From positions 621,654-685,653 of the forward strand of contig NZ_JAAVUP010000003.1 of NCBI RefSeq assembly GCF_012163135.1: a DNA stretch of 64,000 bases. Reading direction: 5' to 3'. The notes under the pieces are model-generated. The model was not told where the DNA came from, ran no database searches, and saw only the letters and a list, made by a program, of their open reading frames with translations. Position 1 is the stretch's first letter, and each line of letters starts with the position of its first letter. Both the position numbers and the translations under genes were made by a program. This DNA comes from Neoroseomonas oryzicola. Its GTDB lineage: Bacteria > Pseudomonadota > Alphaproteobacteria > Acetobacterales > Acetobacteraceae. Positions 29,639 through 38,599 of the stretch are shown piece by piece.

Positions 29639-30440
29639 TCCGTCCCTCCTCCTCGAGCCGCCGGAGCCCTGCGAGGGCGCGACGCAGCCCCGCCGGGTCC
29701 ATCCCGCGCGCCAGCAGCTTCCCGGCGACCATCATCACGATGCGTGAAATATCCGCAACGGGTCGGAAATGACTGGGGCGCTTCAGCGTGCCGGCATAGA
29801 GCGCCGGGATGTCGGCCGCGACGGTGGTGATCCCGGCCCGCGCGGCGTCGATCAGGATCTCGCTTTCGAAGGAAAAGCGCCGCGCCCGGCCCTCGTAGCG
29901 GTCGAGCGCCGTGAGCGCCGCGGCGGGATAGATGCGGAAACCGGACTGGCTGTCGGCCACCGCGTGGCCCGCCGCCCAGGAGATCCAGAAATCCGCGACC
30001 CGGTTGGCCCGCCGCCGGGCCGCTGGCTGGCCGGTTGCCCGCCGGCGGGATCCGATGACGATGCGGTCCGGCCGGGCCAGCGCCAGCAGGCGCGGCAGGT
30101 CCTCCGGCCGGTGCTGCCCGTCCCCGTCCAGCGTCGCGACGTATCCGGCCCCGCCCGCCAGCGCCGCGCGCATGCCCTGGCGCAGCGCCGCGCCCTTGCC
30201 CTGGTTGGCCGGCAGGGCGAGCACCTCGGCCCCTGCCATGAGGGCCTCCCGGGCCGTCGCATCGGTCGATCCGTCGTCGACGACCAGGGGCGGGACCTCC
30301 GGCACCACGGCGCGCATGCGCGCGATCAGGCCGGCGATGGTCGCCCCTTCCTGGTAGGCGGGGATCACGATCGCGAGCGCGAGGGGCGGCAGGGCCGTGC
30401 CGGGGGGCAGGGGCGGCGGCGCTGCGGTTGCTTCGGTCAC
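29622..30440 (-). CDS. GT2 glycosyltransferase (dolichol-phosphate-mannose-synthase type)
   Basis: A 272-residue cytosolic family 2 glycosyltransferase: IVIPAYQEGATIAGLI nucleotide loop, VVDDGSTDAT, the DxD-like LDGDGQHRPED, and the acceptor-side SQSGFRIYP. It lacks transmembrane helices. In aryl-polyene loci a GT2 is common and may decorate the polyene or its lipid anchor. The start is a GTG, divergent from the halogenase-like gene with a 61-bp gap, so the two may share regulation. Confidence 0.87.
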   Translation of the reverse strand: MTEATAAPPPLPPGTALPPLALAIVIPAYQEGATIAGLIARMRAVVPEVPPLVVDDGSTDATAREALMAGAEVLALPANQGKGAALRQGMRAALAGGAGYVATLDGDGQHRPEDLPRLLALARPDRIVIGSRRRATGQPAARRRANRVADFWISWAAGHAVADSQSGFRIYPAAALTALDRYEGRARRFSFESEILIDAARAGITTVAADIPALYAGTLKRPSHFRPVADISRIVMMVAGKLLARGMDPAGLRRALAGLRRLEEEGRNDVSP

Positions 30441-30501
30441 GGGAATCCGGCTGGAATGCAGGCAGCACCTTACCTCCGAACCTCAGCGGGACCTAGGCAC
30501 C

Positions 30502-31839
30502 ATGCCGCTCGACGCCGCCGCCCTCGCCGGCGAGACCCTGTGCGACGTCCTGATCGTCGGCGGCGGGCCGGCCGGGTCCACCGCCGCGACGCTGCTCGCC
30601 GAGAAGGGCCGCCGCGTCGTGCTGCTGGAGAAGGACCACCATCCCCGCTTCCACATCGGGGAGAGCCTGCTGCCGCTCAACCTGCGGATCTTCGAACGCC
30701 TGGGGCTGCAGGAGGCGATCGCGGCGATCGGCATGTACAAGCCGGGCGCGCGCTTCGTCTCGGACGAACACGGCGGGCACACCGCCTTCTCCTTCGCCGC
30801 GGGGCTCAACCAGGACTACACCTACGCCTACCAGGTGCGGCGCAGCGAGTTCGACCAGGTGCTGTTCGCCCGCGCGCGCGCCGCCGGCGCCGATGCGCGG
30901 GAAGGCATCCGCGTGCTCGACGTCGCGCTCGACGCGCAGGAAGGGCATCGCATCACGGCGCGGGCGGAGGACGGCACCATGCACGCCTTCCGCGCGCGCT
31001 ACGTCATCGACGCCTCGGGCCGCGACACCTTCCTCGCGAGCACCATGGGCACCAAGGCGCGCAACCCGCACAACAACACCGCCGCGATCTACGGCCACTT
31101 CCATGGCGTCGCACCCTTCGACGGCGAGGAGGACGGCAACATCACCGTCCACCTCTTCGACGAGGGATGGTTCTGGATGATCCCGCTGACCGGCGGGGTG
31201 ATGAGCATCGGCGTCGTCAGCAACCCCGGCTTCTTCAAGCGCCGCCGCGGCAGCGCCGAGGAGTTCTTCCTCGCGACGCTGCGCGCCGTGCCCTCCGTCG
31301 CCCGCCGGATCGAGGGCGCGCGCCTCGTCTCCGAGGTGACGACGACGGGCAACTACTCCTACGCCTCGAAGGTCATGCAGGGCGATGGCTGGCTGATGGC
31401 CGGCGATTCCTATGCCTTCATCGACCCGGTGTTCTCCTCGGGCGTACTGCTCGCCATGGCGAGTGCCGAGATGGGCGCCGATGTCGCGCATACCTGGCTC
31501 GACGACCGGGCGCGCGGCGCGGCCATGGCACGCGCCTTTGAACGCAAGGTGAAGCGCGCGATCGGGTCGCTGTCCTGGCTGATCTACCGCATCAACACCC
31601 CGGTGCTGCGCGACATGTTCATGACGCCGAGCAACCGCTTCCGGATGCGCGAGGGCCTGATCAGCCTGCTCGCCGGCGACGTGCACGCCAATTCGAACCG
31701 CCAGATGCCGGTGATCGCCTTCAAGGCGGCCTACCGCATGCTCTCGCTCGCGCATCGCTTCGGCTACCGGCTGCGGCCGGGCGGACTGACCAAGGTCCCC
31801 CCGGCGGCGCCTTCCGTCACGCCGTCGGCTGCACGCTGA
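30502..31839 (+). CDS. Flavin-dependent halogenase-like oxidoreductase
   Basis: A 445-residue FAD enzyme with the p-hydroxybenzoate-hydroxylase fold and halogenase hallmarks. These are IVGGGPAGSTAA (FAD), PRFHIGESLLP, Lys80 in GMYKPGARF at the position of the essential halogenase lysine, and W223-x-W225-x-I-P (GWFWMIPL), the signature that blocks monooxygenase activity. A DSYAFIDPVFSSGV flavin segment follows. The C-terminal about 100 residues are basic and helical. Halogenases of this type transfer Cl or Br to aromatic or polyene substrates. Its place among polyene-type genes suggests halogenation of the product, as in xanthomonadins; the related NAD(P)/FAD oxidoreductases without halogenase activity remain an alternative. 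Confidence 0.8.
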   Translation: MPLDAAALAGETLCDVLIVGGGPAGSTAATLLAEKGRRVVLLEKDHHPRFHIGESLLPLNLRIFERLGLQEAIAAIGMYKPGARFVSDEHGGHTAFSFAAGLNQDYTYAYQVRRSEFDQVLFARARAAGADAREGIRVLDVALDAQEGHRITARAEDGTMHAFRARYVIDASGRDTFLASTMGTKARNPHNNTAAIYGHFHGVAPFDGEEDGNITVHLFDEGWFWMIPLTGGVMSIGVVSNPGFFKRRRGSAEEFFLATLRAVPSVARRIEGARLVSEVTTTGNYSYASKVMQGDGWLMAGDSYAFIDPVFSSGVLLAMASAEMGADVAHTWLDDRARGAAMARAFERKVKRAIGSLSWLIYRINTPVLRDMFMTPSNRFRMREGLISLLAGDVHANSNRQMPVIAFKAAYRMLSLAHRFGYRLRPGGLTKVPPAAPSVTPSAAR

Positions 31840-32203
31840 TCGCGCGTTCCAGGTTCTGGATCCAGCCGTTGTAGTTCTTGTGGATGCTGGTCCCGTCGTA
31901 GTCCAGGTTCGTGCTCTCGACGTAGATGATCGAGAAGACCTGCTCGTTGTAGGTGATCTCGGTGACCGCGACATGGGTGCGCAGGTGCAGCGTCGCCCGG
32001 ATCACGCCGGGGCGGACCACCTGCGTCTCCCACCCCAGCCCGGCGGCGGCCTGCTGGATCTGCGCCGTCCGGTTCGCGATCGTGCCGGGCTGCATGAAGG
32101 GATGCTGGCTGACATTGTAGATGGGCCGCGTGCAGCCCGCGAGGCCGAGCGCCGCGAGCGCGACGGCCGCCGGCCCCATGCCGAGCAGTGAGCGCCGTTT
32201 CAT
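31817..32203 (-). CDS. Predicted lipoprotein, paralogue 2
   Basis: A 128-residue lipoprotein (MKRRSLLGMGPAAVALAALG then LAGC). The core VRPGVIRATLHLRTHVAVTEI, STNLDYDGTSIHKNYNGW, LERAI matches the lipoprotein at 29153-29638. It has a good ribosome site (GGAGGAAA) ahead of the ATG at 32203. Its 3' end overlaps the halogenase-like gene by 23 bp on the opposite strand. Function unknown. Confidence 0.7.
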   Translation of the reverse strand: MKRRSLLGMGPAAVALAALGLAGCTRPIYNVSQHPFMQPGTIANRTAQIQQAAAGLGWETQVVRPGVIRATLHLRTHVAVTEITYNEQVFSIIYVESTNLDYDGTSIHKNYNGWIQNLERAISVQPTA

Positions 32204-32300
32204 GTTTCCTCCGCTTCCCGTTGCGTCATCGCCGCGACGCGCTGCGCCCGCGCGGCGCGCGCATCCTGGCCGCGGCATCATGCACCGGACTTGCGGTGCA

Positions 32301-32960
32301 TCAACCGATGCGCGCGAGCCAGGCGCGACGGCGCAGCAGGCGCGCCAGGGCGCGGCCGGTCAGGTACCAATGCACCATGAAGCCCTCGCCGAGCAGGCGC
32401 GGCAGGTCGGGCTGCAGCGACGCCTCCGCCGCGACCGGCATGGGCGCGAGGCCGAGGTTGCGCGCCATGAGCAGCGCGCGATGCAGGTGAAGGCGGCTCG
32501 TCACCAGCGCCTCGGCGCCCGCATCGGCCGTCGCGTCGCGGTGGTTGCGCAGGTTCTCGAGCGTGTGGCGCGAGCGCGTCTCCATGCCGATGCGCGCCGG
32601 ATCGAGGCCCTGGGCGACCAGCCAGGCGCGGCCGATCTCGGCCTCGGTCGGCGCGCCGGGGCTGGTGGCGCCCCCCAGCACCAGCACGCGTGCGGCCGGC
32701 CATCGCCGCGCGAGGCCGAGCGCCCGCGACAGCCGCGCGACGAATTCGCCCGAGGGCCGCCCGGCTTCCAGCCGATGCCCCAGCACCAGGATCCGCGCCG
32801 GTTCGCCGTCCGGCAGCTCTGGCGCGCTCCGCGCCGTCCGTCGCACCGCCAGCACCGCGAGGCCGGGTGCGATGCCAAGCGTCAGCGCCGCGACCAGCAG
32901 CGCCGCGACCAGGGTGATCGCGCCATCGTGTCCGAGGAACGGCGGAGGGCGTTCGTTCAC
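32301..32960 (-). CDS. YdcF/ElyC-like DUF218 membrane protein
   Basis: A 219-residue protein with one N-terminal transmembrane helix and a DUF218 domain (RILVLGHRLEAGRPS, VLVLGGATSPGAPTEAE, ETRSRHTLENLRNH, LVTSRLHLHRALL). Relatives such as SanA and ElyC affect envelope and vancomycin tolerance. The GTG start overlaps the hydrolase stop (GTGA). It could handle envelope lipid-linked intermediates; this is inference. Confidence 0.85.
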   Translation of the reverse strand: MNERPPPFLGHDGAITLVAALLVAALTLGIAPGLAVLAVRRTARSAPELPDGEPARILVLGHRLEAGRPSGEFVARLSRALGLARRWPAARVLVLGGATSPGAPTEAEIGRAWLVAQGLDPARIGMETRSRHTLENLRNHRDATADAGAEALVTSRLHLHRALLMARNLGLAPMPVAAEASLQPDLPRLLGEGFMVHWYLTGRALARLLRRRAWLARIG

Positions 32961-33970
32961 GCCGCGAGCCAGGCCCGCGCCGCCTCCTCCGCGCCGGACG
33001 GCAGCGGGGCGTAACGGTCCCGCGCCCAGGCGGTGATGTCCCCGGCGACCGTCCGCCCCTGGGTGTCCCGCAGCAGCATGTGCCAGCCATCCGGGTAGTA
33101 GCCCACGCGCTGGACCGAGCGGTCGGGCAGGGAGGCGAGCAGTTGCCGCGTCGGGCGCGCCGGCACCAGCCGGTCCCGCCCGCCATAGAGCAGCAGCGCC
33201 GGGGCATGGAAGCGCGGCGCCGCCTGCACCGCCGCCTCCATCAGGTCCACCAGCCCCGCCAGCGCATCGACGCGGGTGTGGCGGATCAGCAGCGGGTCGC
33301 GCGACCAGCGCTGCCAGGCCGCCAGGTTGTCGGTCGGCTGGAAGCCCGGCGCCGAATTCTGGAACCCCATCATCGGCACCAGCGAGACCAGCACGTCGAG
33401 CATGCCGGCCGCGAACCAGCCCAGCGCCGCCCGCCCTACCACCGCGGGCGCGAGCAGGACGTAGCCATCCGCCGGCGGCGGATGGGCCGAGGCGCCGGCG
33501 ACCAGCAGCACGGCGCCGCCCATGCTTTCCCCCATCATCACCACCGGCACGCCGGGGTGGCGGGCGCGGATCAGGCGCGCGGCCTCGGCCGCATCGGCGG
33601 CCATGGTCTCGTGCCCGGCCCAGATGCCGCGGTTGGGGGAGGCGCCGAAGCCCCGCTGGTCATAGGCGTAGAGGGCGACGCCCTCGGTGGTGAACCAGCC
33701 GGCGGCGTCCTCGGCGAAGGCGCGGGCGTGCTCGTTCATGCCGTGCAGGCCGATCACGACGGCCTTGGGTGGGCTGGGCGGCAGCCAGCCGTAGCAGGGC
33801 AGGCGGGTGCCGTCCGGCATGACCAGGGCGTCGTCGGCGAGCGTGGGCGCGACGACCGGCGGGCCCATCGGGGCGCGGGCCGGGGCGCAGGCGGCAAGGG
33901 CCAGCGCGGCCAGAATGGCGCGACGCGGGGGAGGGGAACCTCCCCCGTACCCCCTCCCTTCTTTGGTCAC
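32957..33970 (-). CDS. Alpha/beta hydrolase, probable lipoprotein, with start region formed by an R1 repeat
   Basis: About 290 residues of mature serine hydrolase: GLHGMNEHARAFA oxyanion region, the nucleophile in VVMMGESMGGAV, LLLYGGRDRLVPA holding the acid Asp, and the C-terminal His in YYPDGWHMLL. This is a monoacylglycerol-lipase-like esterase. A lipobox-like LAALALAACAPARA precedes it. No normal start lies just upstream of that signal; the only in-frame starts, such as the GTG at 33970, are inside an R1 repeat, whose bases encode VTKEGRGYGGGSPPP. The real start may have been displaced by the repeat. It may hydrolyse an acyl ester of the pathway product. Confidence 0.72.
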   Translation of the reverse strand: MTKEGRGYGGGSPPPRRAILAALALAACAPARAPMGPPVVAPTLADDALVMPDGTRLPCYGWLPPSPPKAVVIGLHGMNEHARAFAEDAAGWFTTEGVALYAYDQRGFGASPNRGIWAGHETMAADAAEAARLIRARHPGVPVVMMGESMGGAVLLVAGASAHPPPADGYVLLAPAVVGRAALGWFAAGMLDVLVSLVPMMGFQNSAPGFQPTDNLAAWQRWSRDPLLIRHTRVDALAGLVDLMEAAVQAAPRFHAPALLLYGGRDRLVPARPTRQLLASLPDRSVQRVGYYPDGWHMLLRDTQGRTVAGDITAWARDRYAPLPSGAEEAARAWLAA

Positions 33971-34048
33971 TTGGTGCTGGCCGCCGCTGTCAGTCTCCAA
34001 TCGACAGAAAAGGGAGGGGGAGCGGGGGAGGTTCACCCGCCCCCGCCC
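33927..34048. repeat. R1 palindromic repeat, copy c (diverged)
   Basis: GGGGGAGG (33927-33934)/CCTCCCCC (33939-33946) and the CCCCCTCCCTTCTTTGG arm (from about 33950) match R1. The downstream part is interrupted by a 40-base AT-richer insert, then AGGGAGGGGG and another G/C stem follow. It covers the 5' region of the hydrolase and about 120 bp of the gap to the zf-CHCC gene. The remaining gap to 34165 shows no gene. Confidence 0.7.
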
Positions 34049-34165
34049 TTCTTCCGCCCGTTCCTGCTCCGCGCCATCCATCGCCACCCGAGATGGTACC
34101 GGCCGCCAGGCTGGTCCACCACGTCCGCCGCGACTATGGTGCGCCCCGAGGATACGAGGACTGTC

Positions 34166-34393
34166 ATGCGTGACCCCCTGATGACCGGCTATGCCCCGAA
34201 GCCCGTGGAAGGCGTGACGCCCGACCAGCGGATCGAGGTGCATGCCCGCAAGGTGGCCTGCGACGGCGAGGCCGCCGGCGCGCTCGGCCATCCGCGCATC
34301 TGGATGACCATCGAGGACCGCGAGGTCACTTGCCCCTATTGCTCCATCACCTACGTCCTCGCCGAGGGCGCAGGCGAGGACCATGGGCACTGA
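34166..34393 (+). CDS. zf-CHCC zinc-finger protein
   Basis: A 75-residue protein of the zf-CHCC family (related to mitochondrial NDUFS6). The Cys-x-His-x-Cys-x2-Cys zinc site is spread over VACDGE, LGHPRIWM and VTCPYCSITYVL. Such genes sit next to polA or housekeeping genes in alphaproteobacteria; function beyond zinc binding is unclear. It overlaps the start of polA by 11 bp. Confidence 0.85.
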   Translation: MRDPLMTGYAPKPVEGVTPDQRIEVHARKVACDGEAAGALGHPRIWMTIEDREVTCPYCSITYVLAEGAGEDHGH

Positions 34394-37271
34394 CGACGCG
34401 AAGGCCCCCGAGGCCGGCCGGCCGCGGGGCACCGTCATGGCGGATGCCGCCGCCGCATCCGAGGCCCTGCCCGAGGTGAAGCCCGGCGAGCGCCACCTCA
34501 TCCTGGTGGACGGCTCCGGCTACATCTTCCGCGCCTATCACGCGCTGCCGCCGATGACGAACCCGGAGGGCGTGCCGGTGAATGCCGTCTACGGCTTCAC
34601 AACCATGCTCTCGCAGTTCCTCACGCGCCACGCGGCGACCCACATCGCGGTGGTGTTCGACGCGGCGCGGCTGAACTTCCGCAACGAGATCTACGCCGAC
34701 TACAAGGCGCACCGCCCCGACCCGCCCGAGGACCTGGTCCCGCAATTCGCGCTGATCCGCGATGCGACGGATGCGCTGGGCGTCGCCAAGGTCCAGCAGG
34801 AAGGCTTCGAGGCCGACGACCTCATCGCCGCCTACGCCAAGGCCTTCCTCATGGAAGGGCCGGGGCAGGTGACCATCGTCTCCTCCGACAAGGACCTGAT
34901 GCAGTTGGTCCGGCCGGGCGTGCAGCTGCTCGACCCGATCAAGCAGAAGCCGATCCGCGAGCCGGAGGTGCTGGAAAAGTTCGGCGTGACGCCGGACAAG
35001 GTGGTCGAGGTCCAGGCACTGGCGGGCGATTCCACGGATAACGTGCCCGGCGTGCCGGGCATCGGCATCAAGACCGCCGCGCAGCTGATCAACGAATACG
35101 GCGACCTGGAATCGCTGCTGGCCAACGCCGAGAAGATCAAGCAGCCCAAGCGGCGCGAGGCGCTGATGGGCAATGCCGAGATGGCGCGCATCTCGAAGCG
35201 GCTGGTGTCGCTCGACGCCGACGCGCCGCTGCCCGAGCCGATCGACGACTTCGTCGCGAAGCCGCCGGCCGACCACAAGCTCGAGCACTTCCTGCGCGCC
35301 ATGGGCTTCCGCTCATTGCTCGCGCGCATGGGCAAGCTGGGGGAGGGCAGCGAGGCGCCCCGCCGCGGCGCGCCGCCCGCCGCGCTGCGCCACGCGCCGA
35401 CCGCCGGCCCCGTCGCGCCCGATCTCTCGGCCCCCTTCGGCGCCTATGAGACGGTGACGACCGAGGAGGCGCTCGCGCGCTGGGTCGCGGACGCCCAGGC
35501 CGCCGGTGTCATCGGCATCGACACCGAGACCGACAGCCTCGATGCGCGGCGGGCGAAGATGGTGGGCTTCTCCATCGCCACCGCGCCCGGCCGCGCCTGC
35601 TACGTGCCGATCCGCCACGGCGATTCCGGGGACATGCTGTCGGGGCCCGCGCCCGAGCAGATCGCGCCCGAGCGCGCCTTCGCGATCCTGCGCCCGCTGC
35701 TCGAGGACCCGTCCGTGCTGAAGGTCTTCCAGCACGCGAAGTATGACCTCGAGGTCTTCGCGCGCGAGGAGAATGGCGGCTTCGCGGCGATCGCGCCGAT
35801 CGACGACACGATGATGATCTCCTACGCCATGGCCGCGGGAAAGCACGGCCAGGGCATGGATGAGCTCAGCGTGCTGCATCTCAATCACGCGCCGATCAAG
35901 TTCGACGAGGTGACCGGCACGGGCAAGGCGCGCATCCCCTTCTCCCTCGTGCCGCTCGACAAGGCGACGGCCTATGCGGCCGAGGATGCCGACGTCACGC
36001 TGCGGCTGTGGCTGCTGCTCAAGCCGCGGCTGCGGGAGGACGGCGCCCTCGCGCTGTACGAGCAGGTCGAGCGCCGCATGGTCGGCGTGCTGCGGGAGAT
36101 GGAAGCCGCCGGCATCAAGGTCGACGGCGCCGAGCTCGCCCGCATCGGGGAGGATTTCTCGCAGCGCCTCGCGGTGCTGGAGAAGCAGATCCATGCCCTC
36201 GCGGGTCGCGAGTTCAACGTCGGATCCCCGAAGCAGCTCGGCGAGATCCTGTTCGACGAGATGAAGCTGTCGGGTGGGCGCAAGGGCAAGACCGGCGCCT
36301 ATTCGACCGATGCCTCGGTGCTCGAGGACCTCTCGGCGCAGGGCGTGGACCTCGCCGCGCGGGTGCTCGACTGGCGCCAGCTCGCCAAGCTGAAATCCAC
36401 CTATGTCGAGGCGCTGGCCGCGCAGATCGACCCCGCCGACCGGCGCGTGCACACCTCCTACGGCATGGCGGGGACCAGCACGGGGCGGCTGTCCTCGAAC
36501 GATCCCAACCTGCAGAACATCCCGGTGCGGTCCGAGGAAGGGCTGCGCATCCGCCGCGCCTTCGTCGCCGAGCCCGGCAACGTCCTGATCTCGGCCGACT
36601 ACAGCCAGATCGAGCTGCGCCTGCTCGCCCACCTCGCCGAGGTGCCGACGCTGCGCGAGGCCTTCGAGCATGGCGAGGACATCCACGCCCGCACCGCCGC
36701 GGAAATCTTCCACCTCCCGCCCGGTAAGGTGGACAAGGAAGCCCGCCGCCGCGCCAAGACCATCAACTTCGGCATCATCTACGGCATGTCGGCCTTCGGC
36801 CTCGCGGCGCGCCTCGGCATCCCGCCGGCCGAAGGGCGCGCCATCATCGACGCCTACTTCGCCCAATACCCCGGCATCCGGCAGGAGATGGAACGGCTGA
36901 AGGAGGAGGCGCGGACCAATGGCTTCGTCCGCACCCCCTTCGGCCGCAAGCTCTGGATTCCCGAGATCTCGACCAAGGACCCGGTTCGCCGCGCCGGCGC
37001 CGAGCGTGCCGCCATCAACGCCCCCTTCCAGGGCGGTGCCGCCGAGATCATCAAGCGCGCCATGGTCCGCCTGCCGCGCGCGCTCAAGGACGCCGGGCTC
37101 AAGGCGCGAATGCTGCTGCAGGTGCACGACGAACTGGTCTTCGAGGTGCCGAAGGAGGAGGTCGAGGCCACCTCCGCGCTGGTGAAGGACATCATGGAGA
37201 ACGTCGCGACGCTGCGCGTGCCCCTCGCGGTCGATGTCGGCACCGGCCATTCCTGGGCGGAGGCGCACTGA
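34383..37271 (+). CDS. polA: DNA polymerase I
   Basis: A 962-residue polymerase that removes RNA primers and fills gaps. The N-terminal 5'-3' exonuclease domain ([51 protein letters not shown]) occupies about the first 300 residues. A proofreading exonuclease with [21 protein letters not shown] and [11 protein letters not shown] follows. The polymerase has [28 protein letters not shown] and [12 protein letters not shown]. All catalytic acidic motifs are present. A shorter start at 34438 is possible, but GAGG precedes the first ATG. Confidence 0.98.
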   Translation: MGTDDAKAPEAGRPRGTVMADAAAASEALPEVKPGERHLILVDGSGYIFRAYHALPPMTNPEGVPVNAVYGFTTMLSQFLTRHAATHIAVVFDAARLNFRNEIYADYKAHRPDPPEDLVPQFALIRDATDALGVAKVQQEGFEADDLIAAYAKAFLMEGPGQVTIVSSDKDLMQLVRPGVQLLDPIKQKPIREPEVLEKFGVTPDKVVEVQALAGDSTDNVPGVPGIGIKTAAQLINEYGDLESLLANAEKIKQPKRREALMGNAEMARISKRLVSLDADAPLPEPIDDFVAKPPADHKLEHFLRAMGFRSLLARMGKLGEGSEAPRRGAPPAALRHAPTAGPVAPDLSAPFGAYETVTTEEALARWVADAQAAGVIGIDTETDSLDARRAKMVGFSIATAPGRACYVPIRHGDSGDMLSGPAPEQIAPERAFAILRPLLEDPSVLKVFQHAKYDLEVFAREENGGFAAIAPIDDTMMISYAMAAGKHGQGMDELSVLHLNHAPIKFDEVTGTGKARIPFSLVPLDKATAYAAEDADVTLRLWLLLKPRLREDGALALYEQVERRMVGVLREMEAAGIKVDGAELARIGEDFSQRLAVLEKQIHALAGREFNVGSPKQLGEILFDEMKLSGGRKGKTGAYSTDASVLEDLSAQGVDLAARVLDWRQLAKLKSTYVEALAAQIDPADRRVHTSYGMAGTSTGRLSSNDPNLQNIPVRSEEGLRIRRAFVAEPGNVLISADYSQIELRLLAHLAEVPTLREAFEHGEDIHARTAAEIFHLPPGKVDKEARRRAKTINFGIIYGMSAFGLAARLGIPPAEGRAIIDAYFAQYPGIRQEMERLKEEARTNGFVRTPFGRKLWIPEISTKDPVRRAGAERAAINAPFQGGAAEIIKRAMVRLPRALKDAGLKARMLLQVHDELVFEVPKEEVEATSALVKDIMENVATLRVPLAVDVGTGHSWAEAH

Positions 37272-37272
37272 C

Positions 37273-38487
37273 ATGGCCGCCGGCTGGACGCCGCAGGAAA
37301 GGCGGACGCTCGCGCAGATCTGCGCCGCGCATTTCGTCAGCCATGTCCATTACCTGGTGCTGCCGCCGCTGTTCCCGCTGCTGAAGGACAGCCTCGGCGT
37401 CTCCTATGTCGAGCTCGGCCTGGCGCTGACGGTGTTCAACGTCGTCTCCTTCTTCACCCAGGCGCCGATGGGCTTCGTGGTGGACCGGCTGGGGCCACGG
37501 CGGATGCTGGCCTGCGCGCTGGTGCTCGGCGGCGCGGCCTTCATCATGCTGGGGCTGACCGGCGGCTATGCCTGGCTGATCGCGGCGGGTGCGATGGCCG
37601 GGCTCGCCAACAGCGTCTACCATCCGGCGGACTACGCCATCCTCGGCGCCTCGATCGGCGAGGCACGGGTGGGCCGTGCCTTCTCCATCCACACCTTCGC
37701 CGGCTTCCTCGGCGGAGCGATCGCGCCGGCCTTCGTGCTCGGCATCGCGGCGGGCTTCGGCATGCCGGCCGCACTCATCGCGGCGGGGGCGATCGGGCCG
37801 CTCGCCGCCATCCCGCTCGTTTTCGGCCGCGCGCCGGAATCCGCGCCCAAGCCGGCCGCGGCCAAGGCGGCGGGCGGGGCGCCGACGCGCGTGCTTTCCC
37901 CGGCCGTGCTGGCGATGACGGCCTTCTTCGTCACCCTCGCCCTGTCCAATGGCGGGCTGCAGAACTTCTCGGTCGCCGCCTGGGTGGACGGGCAGGGGCT
38001 GTCGCTGACGCTCGCGAACGCGGCGCTGACGGGCTTCCTGTTCGCCTCGGCGGGCGGGGTGCTGTTCGGCGGCGTCGTCGCTGACCGCACGAAGCACCAT
38101 GGCCTGGTCGCGGCCTTCGGCTTCGGGTCGGCGGCCGCGATGGTGCTGCTGGTCGGCACCGGGGCGGTCGGCGGCCTCCTGCTGGTGCCGGTGATGGCGG
38201 CGGCGGGGTTCCTGTCGGGCATGATCATGCCCTCCCGCGACATGCTGGTGCGCGCCGCCGCCCCGCCGGGCCAGGCGGGCGCGGTCTTCGGCATCGTCTC
38301 GACCGGCTTCAACCTGGGCGGCATGGTCGGCCCGCCGCTGTTCGGCTGGCTGCTCGATTCCGGATCGCCGCGGCTGATCTTCGTCGCCGCGGCCGCCTTC
38401 ATGCTGATCACCTCGATCATGGCGCTGGCCCAGGAATGGCGGTTGAGCCGCCGCCGGCGGCTCGCCGAGGCCCCGGCCGCGGAATGA
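37273..38487 (+). CDS. Major facilitator superfamily exporter (fosmidomycin-resistance type)
   Basis: A 404-residue protein with 12 predicted membrane segments in two halves. The opening [19 protein letters not shown] and the [30 protein letters not shown] loop-2/3 region resemble Fsr-type exporters. The halves are joined by a central Ala-rich loop near residue 205. It begins one base after the polA stop, so probably co-transcribed. The substrate is unknown. Confidence 0.87.
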   Translation: MAAGWTPQERRTLAQICAAHFVSHVHYLVLPPLFPLLKDSLGVSYVELGLALTVFNVVSFFTQAPMGFVVDRLGPRRMLACALVLGGAAFIMLGLTGGYAWLIAAGAMAGLANSVYHPADYAILGASIGEARVGRAFSIHTFAGFLGGAIAPAFVLGIAAGFGMPAALIAAGAIGPLAAIPLVFGRAPESAPKPAAAKAAGGAPTRVLSPAVLAMTAFFVTLALSNGGLQNFSVAAWVDGQGLSLTLANAALTGFLFASAGGVLFGGVVADRTKHHGLVAAFGFGSAAAMVLLVGTGAVGGLLLVPVMAAAGFLSGMIMPSRDMLVRAAAPPGQAGAVFGIVSTGFNLGGMVGPPLFGWLLDSGSPRLIFVAAAAFMLITSIMALAQEWRLSRRRRLAEAPAAE

Positions 38488-38599
38488 CCTGCGTCGCGAG
38501 GCTTGATCGCGCGGCGGCGATTGGGGCAATCCTTCGCGGTGGACGAGTCGCGGACCGGCGCGGCGGGGGCCGGTCGGCCACCGGCTGAGGGCGAGAGGC

